This document shows, piece by piece, positions 21,307-34,039 of a stretch of 64,000 nucleotides of DNA (positions within the stretch are counted from its first letter, which is position 1; each line of letters begins with the position of its first letter). The stretch covers positions 62,001-126,000 of the forward strand of contig BCKL01000040.1 of assembly GCA_001600635.1 (NCBI GenBank), read 5' to 3'. A program made the position numbers and the translations under genes. The notes below the pieces were generated by a model that was not told where the DNA came from, searched no databases, and worked only from the letters and a program-made list of their open reading frames with translations. This DNA comes from Leucosporidium creatinivorum. Its lineage: Eukaryota > Basidiomycota > Microbotryomycetes > Leucosporidiales > Leucosporidiaceae.

Positions 21307-24300
21307 CTACTGCGAAGGATACTCGGTTCCGTCGTATACGTCGGAAGGAGGCGCCGAAGCCTGCTCGGCGTAGTGGTGATAAGCCTGAGGGGGAAGGGGA
21401 GGAGGTGCCGAGGGGTACTGCTGCATCCCATCAGGCATCGTATTGCCCGAGACCGATCGTTGAACGGGCACGGGTCGCTTGCCAGCAGCGATGGCAGGGT
21501 CTCGGTGCAGGTCGCTGGAACTTTCGGACATGGTGTCGTCTCGGTGAGGGCGGAAGGCGGAGGCGGGACGGAAAGTGGATGCGGGAGGCGAGGAAGGTCG
21601 GCCGACATTGCTGTAGGGAGCTGAGGCGAACTGCCGACCCTCGTGGATGGACTGGAGAGGCTGTTGCTGCGCCGAGGGGGGAGGAGCATCACCGTTGCGA
21701 GGGGGAGGAGGGGGCGGTGCGCGAGCGGCTTCCTGTTGAGCTTCGACGGCAGCTTTCGCGGAGTAGTCTGGAGGGGCGTAAGGGATGTCAACGTCTGTAG
21801 TCAAGCTCGCTGAGTCAGTGGGAGGCGACGAACAGGCGTTGAGGGCACCCTGCGAACGCCGAGCAGCAAAGGTCAGCGCCAATTGTCGGGCTCAGTCGGA
21901 TAAGTCGAGCTCACCTTCTCCTCGGCAGCGGTTTGGGTCGGTGCAGAAGACGATGGCTGAGGGTACGAAGGGAGCGAGTCCTCCTCCGGTGCCGAGGCGG
22001 CGACGACAGCGACTGGCGGCGCCGCCAGCCTCGCTCGGTCGTGCTCCTTCCTTCTGGCTTCCGCTTCCTCCTTCTCTTCCCTTGCAGACTTGTACGGCGT
22101 GGAAGCGCTAACATCAGGGAGAGCCGACATCGTGGGCGCCGACGAGGAGGAGGGAAGCGCAACGGGAGGAGTTGGCGTGGCTTGCGCCGAGCTGACTTCG
22201 GTGGGAGGTTGAGGGCTCCAGGGCTGCTGGTAGTCCCTCGCCGCGGTTACTCCGAGCACCGTGGGGTTCCATTGTTGACCGACCGCCGACTCTACGGGCG
22301 AGGGAGCCGCTGGCTGAGGGTAAGCGTGCGAAGGAGCGACTCGGAGGTGCTCCTGAGCGTCCGAGCCATGGCCGTAGTCGCTTTGGGGGTAGCCACCGTA
22401 AAGCGAGCTCTGCTCGTAGCCGTGTTGGGCGGTAGGAGGCGACGAGAGAGGCGAAGGCTGGTGCTGCTGGTGGCGGAAGGAGTGAGGCGAGGCCGAAGGA
22501 TGAAGTCCAGCTCGGCGCGTTTGGTCTGCTTCACGAAGGCGCCGGATGTAGGCTGCTTTCTCTTCCGAGAGGGTCGAGTTGCGCGCGAGGGGAGCGGCGC
22601 TGTTGGCGATGGCATTGGCGCTGCGAGCGTCGAAAGCCGAAGTCAGCGCTGCTCGGCGATCGACTCGAACGAAGTTCCGGCTCACTAGAAGTTGACGTCG
22701 GCTTCGTTCATGTTGGTCGTCGGAGCAAACGAGTTGACGGAGGGAGAGCGAGCGAGCGAAGAAGAGCCTTGAGGACGACCGTATTGAGCCTCATGGCCAA
22801 GATTGCTCGGGACCGGAGGTCGTCCAGGGTAGTGCTGAGCCGTTTGGTACTGACCGTCTGTGGAAGAGCAAATGTCAGAAACGGATCGCCTAGAGACAAA
22901 GCGAAACAGGTCGTACACCCTTGAGGCGACGGATAGCGTTTGGGATCGAAGCCCTGCGCCGACTCCGGCTGAGCATGGAGCAGACTGGCTCCGTCGCTGT
23001 GGACGGGAGCGTCGTAGAGCTGGCGAGGCTGGTGTTGCTCTTGCTGCTGCTGCTGCTGTTGTTGGAGATGGGCAGCAGCTCGACGAGATTCCTCCTCCTG
23101 CACTCGGCGACGATGCTCCTCCTCGGCGCGACGTTCCGCTTCGGCAGCTCGGTGCTCAGCCTCTTCCTCGGCAGCACGCCTCGCCTGCTCCTCCTCCCAT
23201 CGACGACGAGACTCTTCCTCTGCGAGTCGTTCCTCGTAAGCTCGGCGTTCGTTGTCCTCGAGCTGGCGACGATGAGCTTCCTCTCTCGCCTGCTCCTCCC
23301 TAGCATGCTCCTCCTCCGCCGCGCGACGAGCGACCACTTCCTGCTCCTCTCGCTCAATCCTCGCTCGCTCAGCAGCATCCCTCCTCGCCTGCTCCTCCCG
23401 ATCCCTCTCCTGCCGCTTCCTCAACATCTCGGCCTTACTCTCCTCCTCAACCTCCCTATGCTGCTCCGCGAGCCTCCTCAACTCCTCCACCCTCCTCATC
23501 TCTTCGACCCTCATCCTCTCCTCAAACTCCTCCCTCGCCCTCCTCTGCCTCTCCTGCTCCTCCCTCCTCCACTCCTCCTCAACAGCCGCCGCCCTCTCCC
23601 TCTCCCTCCTCTCAAACTCATCCCTTTCCACCAAAGCTCTCGCCCGCCTAATCTCCTCCTCCTCCTGCATCTTCATCTCAATCTCATACTCTTGTTGCGC
23701 GCGAACCATCTCCTCCGCCTCGAGATTAGCGAGCAAGGCGCTCTGCTTCTCCAACTCGATCCGCGCTTCCTCCTGCCTCTGCCGAGCGCGCTCCTTGGCC
23801 TCCTCGAAAAGTCGGCGCTTCTCAGCTTCGGCGCCAGAGAGGATCGTCTGCGAGCGAACGAGGGGGTGGAGCTCGCGCTGAGGGTGGGGAGCGAGGAGGT
23901 TGGGCTGAGGAGAGGGAGAGGGCGAGTGGCCCGAGATCTCGGAGTCGGCGGCGCCTCCGACGCTGGAGCCGTTGTAGGCGACTGTGGTGTTACTCCTGTG
24001 GATCGGAGCGGGAGCGAGGCGAGCCTGAACGACGGCGGGAGCGTCGTCGTGCATGGCGAAGGAGTTGCGAGCGCCATTCTCGTCGACCGAGCGGAGGTGA
24101 GGAGGGGTGTTGGTGAGTCCATCCTGCACGAGTTGACGGCGAACGATAGCAGCCGAGTGGAGAGAAGCCTTCTCTCCGTAGCCGAACACTGCCGAAGAGG
24201 TGGAGGAATCGTAGGTATCTCGGCGATTGTGGCTGATGAGCGATTGCCCCTCGGTCTCTGCGCGACGGCGAAGGGCTTCCTCGTGCTTGGCGCGCTCCTC

Positions 24301-26504
24301 CTCGTTGGCTACACGACGAGCTTGTTGCTGTTCCCGCATCTGGACGGCCGCTTGGTGGAGGTAGAGCTTCTCCTCGGCGGCGGTGGGGGAGGGAATGAAG
24401 TTGGCGCGAGGAGCGGGCGAGGGAGTGGAAGGCGGATGACCGTTCGAGGACGGGTTGGTAGGGCGGTAGGAGGCGGTGTAGGTGTCCGAGGGAGGAGGCA
24501 CCTCATGCGAGCGAGCGCCGTCGCTGAAAGAGGCGTAGGGATCAGCTCCTCCGGCGGGCAGGCGCTGCGAAGGGTACTGTTGGTCGAGATGGCTGAACGA
24601 GTCAGCTCGAGGAGGAGGGTCCGAGTGCGCAACAGCTCGAGTAGTATCGAGGTTGGCGAAGCGAGGAGAGAAGGCGCTACCGGCGGTAGGAGGAGGCGAA
24701 GGAATGAGCGGCGCCGACGGAGGAAGATCAGGCGAAGTGGCGCGCTGGGCGGCGAACGAGATCCTCTTCTGTCCAGTGTTTGGTGAGGCGACTTCGCTGA
24801 CGCTGCCTCCGGAGCGGTTGCAGAGGTCGGTGACCCATCCGATGTCGCCCATGAGACCGTTCGACTCGCGACGGCCTACGTTGCCGAGCAATACGTGCCA
24901 GTCGTCCACAGCGATCTCGTCGCCTCCTTCGATCATGCCGCGCACTTTGAGGTGGTAGACGACCTCGACATACTGTTGGAATGGGGAGTCAGCTCGGTAT
25001 TGGCTCGGCGATGTTCGAGGGCGAAGACTGACCTTGGCGGTGCGGACGGTGACTCGCGAGTGCGAGCTCGGGACGATACCGGTGAGGTCGAAAGAGACGG
25101 GCTCGTGAGGGTAGAGAACGGCGAAAGCGGTAGGGTTATCCTGCGCGCGAAAAGAAAGATCAGCGAGCTGCTCGGCGAACCGTTGAAACGACAAGAGAAC
25201 GTACCGGATCGCTTGAGACCGAGGCGTTGGCGGTGAAGATGGAGGTGACTCTCGGAGTGCTCCTCTGTGTCCTGTTTGGCTGACCAGGGATCGGATGGCG
25301 GAAGGTGAGGGTCTCGCGGAGGACAAAGTCGATCCGAGTGAGCTGCACGAACGGGTGATGGAGGTCAGTTTTAAGGGTTCTCGCAAAGTAGTGAGAATGA
25401 GTACATACTTTGATGGACCGCTCGCCGCCCCATCCGACCTGTACACGAACCTGCACTGCATCTCCCGGCCCATGAGCTCCACTCTCCCTAATCGCCTTCA
25501 TCCACACCTCTCCCTCCACCCCCTCATTGTTCCTCACACTAGTCCTCGCCTCTTTGATCTCTCCAATCGTCGGTCCCGAGTCGTTCTCCCACGGAAGCCG
25601 GAGCGGGAGAGGCAGGGGAAGGAGCGGAGAGTAGATGGGCCAGGTGGGGAGGATGTCGGCTTTGAGGAGGAGGACGGGGGATTGGGAGGTGTAGAGAGCG
25701 GGTTTGGAGATGGATTTGAGGAGGCCTCTGTGGGTCAGGAGGGCGAGCATGTGAGCTGAGAGCCTCAGAGACGAGCGCCGAACGGAGATCGTACTTCTTG
25801 CCTCGGCCGCAGAGGGTCGCTACGAGTTGGTAGGAGACTCCGTTGGACTTCGAGTCGACCTCGGTAGTAGGAGGAAGTCCCTCGGGGAGAGGGATGCTGA
25901 AAACGTAGTTGCCCTGCTCATCTCAAGGTCAGCTCGGCGTTCGCACTTCCTGCTCGCCCTGCCGACTCACCTCGGGAATACTCTCCCAGCCATCCTCCTC
26001 CTCCTCTTCAGCCGCGTTACTTCCCTTCTTCCCAACAATGCTCTTGAACCTGCCGGCTGCGCCCTTTCTCGGGCTATCCTTGATCATCTCCTCCTGCGCC
26101 TCCCCATCGCCGTCGCCCGTCTTGACCATCATCCCCTTCCCTTTGCCCGCCTCCCAAAGTGTTCCCGGCCCACTCCCGATCAACTCAACATATTTCGCTT
26201 CCTTTTTCTTTCCTCCCTCCCCTTCCTGCCCACCACTGCTCGAAAGAGGGACGCTCTCAATCTTCTCCAACTCGACCCTCAACCACCGAGCCTTGGTGCC
26301 GGCTTTAGTGGGAGGCAGTCGGACTTCCACTATACCAGAGAGGCATGCTGCTGGTCGATGGACGATGGGGAGGCTGAGGAGCGGGTCGCTTTGAGAGGAC
26401 GCTGATGGAGAGGAAGGGGAAGAGGCGCCGATGCCGGGGTAGCCGCTCAGGAAGGAGCGGTGCGGTGGAGGTCGGAGCGTGATTCGAGGGATGTTGGTTG
26501 ACAT
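21307..26504 (-). CDS. Very large arrestin-like protein with coiled-coil extension
   Basis: Exons 26504-25971, 25913-25795, 25727-25409, 25342-25205, 25140-25033, 24972-22917, 22857-22686, 22620-21915, 21849-21307; 1564 residues, phases consistent. The first ~430 residues look like an arrestin fold: CLSGIVEVRLPPTKAGTKAR, a strand pattern around GNYVFSIPLPEGLPPTTEVD and NGVSYQLVATLCGRG, and later PVSFDLTGIVPSSHSRVTVR and EVVYHLKVRGM. Proline/serine-rich linkers follow, then about 330 residues of charged helix rich in E, R, A and Q (EEEEIRRARALVERDEFERR and similar), predicted coiled coil. A Pro/Gln-rich tail closes it. Arrestin-related proteins recruit Rsp5-type ubiquitin ligase to cargo. I saw no clear PPxY, and the coiled coil is unlike yeast ARTs, so the role is inferred only from the fold. 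Confidence 0.78.
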
Positions 26505-26830
26505 GCTGCTGGCTCGTGGAGGGGAGTGTCGTGGCGAGAAGCAGGGATTAATCGACGCCCGAATTGAGGCGGAAGGCGAACGCGGCCCGAGCTCGGTCAG
26601 GAGTCCGCGGAGGCGTGTGCTTTGCCACGTTTCTGTAGTTCGTTACAGCGTGAGAGAGAGTCGGAACAGCGCGAGTCGGAAAGCGAGAGACGAAGAAGCG
26701 AAGTGAGAGAGGCAGATGAGAGAACCTACGCCGAGCATCGACTGTAAAGCCGCTCGAGCCCGAGTGCACTCATGTCACTGCATTTCGTTGTCTCTGAAAC
26801 CCTTCTGTACGCCGAACAGTTCCCATCACT

Positions 26831-28667
26831 TCACTCCTCCCCACCAGTAGCCGACACGAGGATCTTGACGTCTGTTCGGCCCGTCTCATCAGCTCGACGC
26901 CGACCTTCCCTCGGCACAGAGAAAAAAGACGACTCACGCTGCTCATTATTGTTGATCAACTCGTGGAAGCCCTTCTCAACGACATCAACGAGCGCCGTAG
27001 TGCCGGTGACGAAGCCTATGCAACCAGACGGGCGGGAGGAGAGCGAAGGAAGGTCAGCGCCGAGCAGCGAAGAGGAGGGAGAGAGAGAGGGCGAACCATC
27101 GAGATTGATCTCCCCGCTAGCGAGGTAGGAGAGGGCGGCCTCGTGGTTGTTCTTGTAGCAGATGACGCCTTTTGCGAAGTGGGAGAGTAAGAGAGGGAGG
27201 TTCGGCGCCGAGTCGGGGAGACAGAGGAGGTGAGGGGAGCAAGAGGGGACATACCCTTGAGAGTTTTCTCCTGTAGCACGAGAGCGTTCATGTCGATCTG
27301 TTCACCACGCGCCTCGTCAGCTACCTCTACTCATGCTCGGCGCCTCAAAGCTCACCTTGGGCTGGATACTCCAAATCGCGACATTCACACAAGTTCCCTT
27401 CGGCCTCAACGCCTGAATTCCCGTATTAATCGTCGCCTGTACTCCCGCACACTCAAAGCTGACATCCACCCCATTGCCGTTGGTCAAGGATTTGACTTCG
27501 GCGATGATGGTGCCGTCCCCAGGAGGAGGGGTCAGGACGTGCGTCGCTCCTGCGTGGAGAGCCATTGCTCGACGAGAGGAGGAGGGCTCGGAACAGATTA
27601 CGGTGCTGCTTGCGGAGGAGGTTAGGGAGGCAGAAGACGAAGGGGAGGAGAGGGAGAGGACCGACGAAGCGCCTTTGGCGATGAGGGTCTTGATGACGAA
27701 GCAGCCGATGGGGCCGGCGCCTGTGTAAACCAGAGTTGAAAAAGTCAGCCTCGAGCTCTAGGAGACAGACGGGAAGAGCTCGTAAAAGGCAGGAAGAGGC
27801 TCACCGAGAACCAAAGCCGTATCCCCCTTCTTCATCCCGCTCTGCTCGACCGCATGCATAGCCACAGCCAGGGGCTCGACCATCGCTCCATCTTGCACTG
27901 TGTACTCTCAATCAAGGTCAGCTCTTCCCTCACTCTCCCTCAGCCGTCGACCAAACTCACGCGAAACCCCCTCCGGCAACTTATGCAAGTACTGCTCATC
28001 CGTCGCGATGAACTCTGCTAATCCACCACCATACCCACTCAGACCGATAAAGCCGAGAGACGTGCAAGCGTTATTATACCCATGCTCGCAGGCATAGCAG
28101 GAGTGACAAGAGATGACGGGCTCGACTACGACTCGGTCGCCGATTGCCCAGGAGCCTTTGAGGGAGGGGCCGAGCTCGGTGATGGTGCCGGAGAATTCTG
28201 GAGGGGATAAAGTGAGTAGGGAGCAGAAGGAGAGGAGGGAAGGCGAGAAATGTACCGTGACCGAGGCAGATGGGCAGCTTTTCCCCCGTGATGGAGTGGG
28301 CTACGGAGGCTGAGGGGCAGAGGATGGGACCGGCTGTGTCGAACTCGGGTTAGCTGAATGTAGGAGAGCAGTGAGAGGAACGAGCGGACCTTCGTACTCG
28401 TGCAGATCGGTTCTGGGGACAACAGGCGACGGTCAGCGAACTCGCCTTTCGTTTGAAGCGGCGGGGAGGCTCACCCACAGATGCCGCACCTGTAGCGAAG
28501 CAGGCGTAGGTGATCAGCTGTAGTTCACACCCCTCCGAACAGCGCAAAACGCACCAAGCGACCTTAATCTTGCACTGCCCCGCCAGAGGCTTCGGAATCG
28601 GAACGTCTTCGATCCTAATGTCGTGTACGCCGTAGTAGCGAGCTGCTTTCATTGTCGTAGCGGTCAT
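26831..28667 (-). CDS. Zinc-dependent 2,3-butanediol dehydrogenase-like (BDH1 family)
   Basis: Eleven exons: 28667-28555, 28489-28475, 28412-28390, 28333-28256, 28197-27961, 27897-27805, 27720-27356, 27297-27255, 27168-27097, 27015-26938, 26871-26831; 385 residues, as expected for BDH. The catalytic zinc site is CGICGTDLHEYE, GHEFSG and the later Glu of VEPL. The structural zinc cysteines are in CHSCYACEHGYNNAC. The nucleotide-binding loop is GAGPIGCFVIKTLIAKGA. Family enzymes interconvert acetoin and (R,R)-2,3-butanediol using NAD(H) in the cytosol; exact substrate is not proven by sequence. Exons of 15 and 23 nt encode part of the catalytic zinc region. The gene is divergent from the PIN4-like gene. 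Confidence 0.88.
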
Positions 28668-29337
28668 GTTGAGCTGTAGCAAGGTAAGAGGTGAGAGCAG
28701 TGAGAAGTAGGAGCGAAAGAGCCGGAGAGGCGAAATGTGGGGCTCTTGAAGTGCGAAGTGCTAAGGTTCGGCGGCGGGGAAGGCTTGGGAGGCTGCCGGC
28801 GGGGCTGATTGAAGGCTGTAGGGCAGTATAAAGAGAGAGCGCGTCAGAGGGACACCCTGCTTGCGCCTGAGGCAAGTACTAAGTCCGAAGGAGGTGGGCT
28901 GCGCATGCGAGGCGAGTTGCTCTAGGTCTGTAGCGAGCTCGGCGATTCGCTGAAAGGGCGGCGGCATTTTTACTGACGATTTGAGAGCTATAGAGCTACA
29001 TATCAGAACTGCGAAGGATAGGAGGCACACGACTTAGGCCTCTCGCTCGCCTGTGGACTGTGGCTCTCTCCCTCAGGCCTCTCTCGCTGTCTCCTTCGTC
29101 TCTTGCTTTACGCCCGCGTTAACGACCTGGTATCTCGGATTAACGAACGACGATAATCACGCCTACATAACGACCTCATACTCTGCACCTCATCAGCATA
29201 CCTCTCACCTTCGTTCTTTCCCTCAACTTGGACCTCGTCTCCTCCCTTTCTCTTCTTTTTCACCCTTTCTTACGCCTTCTTTAGACGCCCTAGACTTTCT
29301 CACGACACACGCCTAACACCCCTCTTAAGCCATCACC
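28668..29337. promoter_or_regulatory. Divergent promoter region, BDH-like and PIN4-like genes
   Basis: About 670 bp between two divergent start codons. A long pyrimidine-rich tract (about 29190-29300) precedes the plus-strand ATG, as is common in fungal 5' UTRs. No specific binding site can be named. Confidence 0.45.
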
Positions 29338-32300
29338 ATGTCGCTCGACCTACAGCAGCAATTGGACCACCTTCAACTGAGCGGCAGCGACGCGTCAGGT
29401 GGCAGCCTCGGAGGAGGGCTGGAAGTACCTCAAGTTCGCAAGGTGAGTAATAGCAGAGGGGACTGCGGTACAGAGGGATCTACTGTGCTACAGCTGGGAG
29501 GGGAAGCGCGTCGGGGAGAGCCGCAGCCAGCGAGGGTAGACGAGTGTTTGGCTCAGAACGGTTTGCGCGTTTGGGTAGAGGCTGATGGGCTACAGCGGGA
29601 GGGAGCGAGGCGTTGAGGTGTTAGGTGCTGCTGTCAAGTGATGGCGGCGCCGAGCCTCTGTATCAATCGCTTGATCTCGCCGTCGCCGTCGAGCCTTTGC
29701 GGAGGGTTGAGCGCGGAGGAGAGCGCGTAGGATACTCGATCCTGCTGCAGGCATCTCCTGGAGCACAGAAGGAGTCTGTACAGGTAGAAACAGCCGACAG
29801 CCCTCGCACGCTCTCATCACCAGGAATGGGCCTGTTCCCTCAACGCGTCCGAGCTCTCAGCCCAACACGTCTCTCGGAGCACCTCACTAACGCCCTACAA
29901 CACTCCAACAGCAACGCTCCCAACGCTTCACCATCCCCACCTCCCCTCCTCAACATTCCAAACCCCGTTCTCCAGCCCCTCCCATCCCCTCCCTCCCTTA
30001 TCAACCTCCTCCCCCTCCCGTCCAATCCCAATCCATCGGCTCGGAGCCTTACTACTCCTTCAACCGAAACCCTCCCATCGAACGATCAGCTTCTACCGAG
30101 ATTCCTACCCCCGTCAGCGGCCCGCCCTACTTGGCGCCCGGTCAGGCGGAGGAGCAATACGGCTCGCATCTCACCGCTTTCAACCTCCCGCCGAACCAAC
30201 AGCAGCAGCAACATTACCAGCCTTATCACCCCCAGCCCATCTCTCAGCACTCTTACGCCCCTCAGCAGCAGAGTCCTAGCTCGTACGGACAGAATTACGT
30301 TCCTGCGCCGAGCTACGGCGGAGGAGGGGGAGGGGGAGGCGGGTATCAGAGAGGAGGAGGGAGGCAGGAGCAGAGTAACGGTGGCGGTGGAGGGGGAGGA
30401 GCGAGGTCGGGACTACCTACCGAGTGGATGAGGCCTCAGCAGCAGGGACAGGCACAGCAGTACGAGCAGCCAGCTCCGAGCTACCAGACGGGTTATGCCG
30501 CGTTGATGGGCAGGCCGTTGCCTGAGGATGAGGTGTGAGTTCGCGATTCTCGCTTCTTGTCGTCGAGCTGGAGCTGACTGCCCCTTGCATCACTCACAGC
30601 ATCCCCACCGCCATCGTCATCAAGGTTCTCTTCTCTCCCTCCCCTCCTACCTTCTCTCGCTAACCCCGCTCGTATGCAACAGAACATCCCCTTCCAAGTG
30701 CCCAAAGAGCACCTCCTCGGCGTGATGGAGGACCTGCGCCTCCCCCCTCCCTTCGCCTTCAACTACCACTTTGATAACGGCCAATTCCGAGGCCTCGCTT
30801 TCGCCAACTTTCGCGCTGCGGGGGACGCGGCATTGACGGTGTCGGCGTTGAATGGGTTTGATCTTCAGGTATGCCGGTTCTTCCCCCCTTCGAGCTATCG
30901 CGGATGGGAGCTGATGAGAGGGTTTAACGATGGACAGGGCCGCAAGCTGCGCACCGAGTTCAAGAAGGTCCTCAAGGAAGGCGAGAAGGAGCGGATCGAA
31001 AGGGACAAGGCGATCAAGCGGATGCGCTCTACGAGGGAGCTCTCGAGCCTCGACCCAGTGGGCCCTCCGCCGGGATGGAATCGCAGGGAGGCGTCCGCGC
31101 CGGGGGGTTATCCGATGAGCCATTCGAGCTCGGCGCCCGTCGGCGGTGGCGGAGGAGGAGGAGGGCAGGCGGACGATGAGGATTATGGGAGGTTGGTGCA
31201 GGGGCAGTTCTCCACATTCGGCTCGGCGAGCGCAGGAGGAGGAGCAGGAGCAGTGGGGAGCGCGAAGAGTTTCGGCGCGAGGGAGTATGTGCCCGCGCCG
31301 GTGCAGGATGTGTATGCGCAGGGAGGGAATGGATATAGCGCGAGTCCGCCGAGTGATGTGGGGACTAGTATTAGTGCTAGGATGGCGAATAGCGCGAGTG
31401 GGAGCGGGAGCGAGGCGAGTGGGAGTGGCAAGTCGGGTTCGTCTTTTTTCTCCTTCTCCTGCTCTCTTCCTCTCGATGGGAGCTGACCCTCGATGACGTT
31501 GGACCAGATCTCGACCTGAATGACCCCCAATCCCTCACCATCTACACCTCGATCGCCCAGTTCAAGTCGGACCCCCTCCGAGACGAATTCGCCTTCTCCA
31601 AGTCCCTTTCGGCGGCCTTGAGGAGGACCGTGCATCAAAGTGCTAAGATGTTGGAGTTGGGACATCGCTCGGTCGGGAGTGAGGAGGAGAGGCATGTGGT
31701 CGTGTTCAAGAAGGGCACGACGAGCGCGGAGCCGGCTCAGAAGGTGTGTCGCTCGAGTCGTTTCGTCGAGGTGAGGAGCTGTAGCTGACCTTTTCCCCTC
31801 TCCATGACTACCCAACAGCCCCTCCGCCACTCGGCCTCGACAGTCGGCCGTTCCTCATCCCGCGACCTTCTCTCCTCCTACCTCTCCCCTCCCGACTCCT
31901 ACTCCTCTCCCTCCTCGAACGCCGGCCTCCGAGGCAAGAAATCCATGCCAGACATCCGCTACCACTCCTCCTCCTCTCCTCACTCCCACTCCCACTCCAA
32001 CGGTCTCTCCCCCTCCTACGCCTCCTACCCCTCTCACCACCACCAACCTCCGCCTCCTCCTCCTCACCACGCCGCCAACCAACGGAGGAGCAACATGAAC
32101 CTCCGCGAGGGGTACGCTACCGTCGGGACGGCCGCTCGTTCTCGCCCTTCAGTACAAGGAATCTTCCAAGCCTCCAACTTCTTCGAATCGTCCACCTCGG
32201 CCGCCCAGCAACCCCCAGCTTCAGCAACGCAGTACTACTCCTCCGACGCGTCTTCCTCGCCTTCCCTCTCCCTCAGTCTCAGCGGCGGAGCAGCAGCAGA

Positions 32301-32463
32301 GTCAAGCAGTACGAGCGAGGAGGGGTCTCTCGGCGCCGGCGCGGGAGGACAGACGTTCGCGGTCAGACAGCCGAGGGGGCCGAGTGAGGAGCAGCAGAGG
32401 GGGTTTGTGGCTAGTGGTGGAGCGGGGAGTTGGAGGGGTGGGAGTCCTGCTGAGGGGAGGTAG
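29338..32463 (+). CDS. PIN4/Cip2-like RNA-binding protein (RRM plus R3H)
   Basis: Exons 29338-29442, 29912-30534, 30601-30625, 30683-30868, 30938-31436, 31508-31743, 31819-32463; 772 residues. A Pro/Gln/Gly-rich N-terminus precedes one RRM: IPTAIVIKNIPFQVPKEHLL, then NYHFDNGQFRGLAFANFRAA and SALNGFDLQGRKLRTEFKKV, directly followed by the basic helix KEGEKERIERDKAIKRMRST typical of PIN4. A second domain, DPQSLTIYTSIAQFKSDPLR through RRTVHQSAKMLELGHRS, fits R3H (R...H spacing). The C-terminus is Ser/His/Pro-rich and disordered. In yeasts these proteins bind mRNA and act in the G2/M and DNA-damage response. The first intron is 469 nt, long for this genome, and exon 3 is only 25 nt. Confidence 0.88.
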
Positions 32464-32866
32464 AGCGATAGAGTGATGGGAGCTTAGGGAGGAGCCAGGA
32501 GGTTGATGACATATGCACGCATTTCTTGTTCCATCTCAGATCGCCCTGCTCCTGCTGGTAGACCGCGAGAGGGTGAGAGCGAGAACAAGTCGAGCTCGGC
32601 GATGGCTTGTCGAGCGCCAAGGTAGAGCTGTAGGCGAGCTGGGCAGCCTACAGCAGCTCGTGAAGGTTCTTGTATCACTTCACTTTACTCTCGAGCTCTG
32701 CAGCACTCCATCACCCTCAACAAACCCCTCTCTTCTCTCAGCCGCTCGAACCCCTTCTCGCTCACGGCCTCCTCCGTCTGTTGTCCTCTTCCCTCATCTT
32801 GCTCGTCTCGTCTCGTCTCGCTCTCGCTCTCGTTGCTCTCAGCTCCAACAAACATACTCGTACAGG
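32464..32866 (+). promoter_or_regulatory. F-box family 5' flank (copy 2)
   Basis: The last 250 bp or so match the 5' flank of the other F-box copies, including gccgctcgaaccccttctcg and the tgttgtcctctt block, in the same order. The upstream part just follows the PIN4-like stop codon. Confidence 0.55.
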
Positions 32867-34039
32867 ATGGAAGCTCAGCAACAACCTACAGCTCACTGCA
32901 AGCGCTCTGGTGCAGCGAGGAGGAAGCTCAAGAAGGAGAAGCAAGCGCTGCTCGACGCTCAATTCGAGGGACTCGAGATCGACCCGACCAAAGGATAGAA
33001 GCTGCCGCCAGAGCTCGTGTACCACATCATTCGCATCTCTGCTCCGGCCCCCGAGGTCCTCTACGCAAGCGATGCCGCTCGCGAGCATCGCCGCTTTCTC
33101 TCACGCCTTTCCCTCGTCTGCTCGCTCTGGAGGAGGGAAGCACAGTGCTTACTCTGGACAAGGATTACTTTACGTACAACCCACGCCATCCAAAGCTTCC
33201 TTTCAGGTGGACACAGGGCTCAGTCAACGCAAAAGCTGGACCTGGTCAGCGCCGAAACCCCGCCCATCGACGGCCAGCTCGTTCGTCAAGTCCTGGGAGC
33301 TACGCACTCACTCAAGTGTCTCAGTATCAGCGGCGTAGTCGGCCTAGATCCTGCGGCTCTCACTGGTCCTAGTTTGGCGGGTAGGTCTTTCGCCGTCGTC
33401 CTGCTCCTCGCCGAGCATGCTCACCTAACTTGCCATGGCAGACCTCCGCCAGCTTCTGCTTTACTCCAGCATCACCTACACTCGCCCTTCCTCCGTCAAC
33501 TGGCTCCGCCCCCACTTCCGCCTCGAGGACCTGGATTGTCGGTCGCTCGCCTGGACCCAAGCCGAGTTCCCCAGCCGACTCTTGGTCGCCCTTCTTCAAG
33601 CTACGACAAGATCGGTGAACTTGGCGCTTGCGACATCTCTAAGCCTACGGCTATCCAACAAATCACCCGCTCTCCATTTCGACGCCTCGCCCCACTCACT
33701 CCAAAGGCTCACTCTCCTTCACCTCCGACCCGATTTCTACTCCTACTTCCTTCCCTTCATCGACACGCTGCATTCTCTTACATCCCTCACGCTTGACCAC
33801 ACCAATCCCTTGCTCTTGCAGACCCTCCTTCTCCACTCGCCGAGCTCAACATCGCAATCTCACCGAGGGAGGATTTCGCACTCGAGAACTTCGCCATTGG
33901 AGCTGGCTTTACCAGCCTCTCCAAATTGAAAAGGTGGTGGATTATCGGTGCAGAGGTCAGGTCTGGGGGTGCTACAAAGTTCGGCGATGAGTGCCAGAAG
34001 CGGGGAGTTAAGCTTGTGTGGGGGCAGAAGAGCGACTGA
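32867..34039 (+). pseudogene. Broken F-box / LRR-like gene, family copy 2
   Basis: Two exons by homology: 32867-33380 and 33442-34039. It keeps the family N-terminus (RSGAARRKLKKEKQALLDAQ), the F-box (LPPELVYHIIRISAPAPEV, then SRLSLVCSLWRREAQCLLW) and LRR-like spacing in exon 2. An in-frame TAG at 32996-32998 replaces the Trp codon seen in the 45.7-kb copy, 43 codons after the start. A second break is an apparent 1-nt insertion near 33836, after which the matching frame is LAELNIAISPREDFALENFA up to the TGA at 34037-34039. With two independent breaks it is most likely a pseudogene, though the intron is still spliceable. Confidence 0.82.

Noticed and set aside
22921-24786. 621-codon leucine-rich open frame on the plus strand
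   Set aside because: Antisense of the coiled-coil part of the arrestin-like gene: Glu codons read backwards as Leu. No splice logic or known domain.
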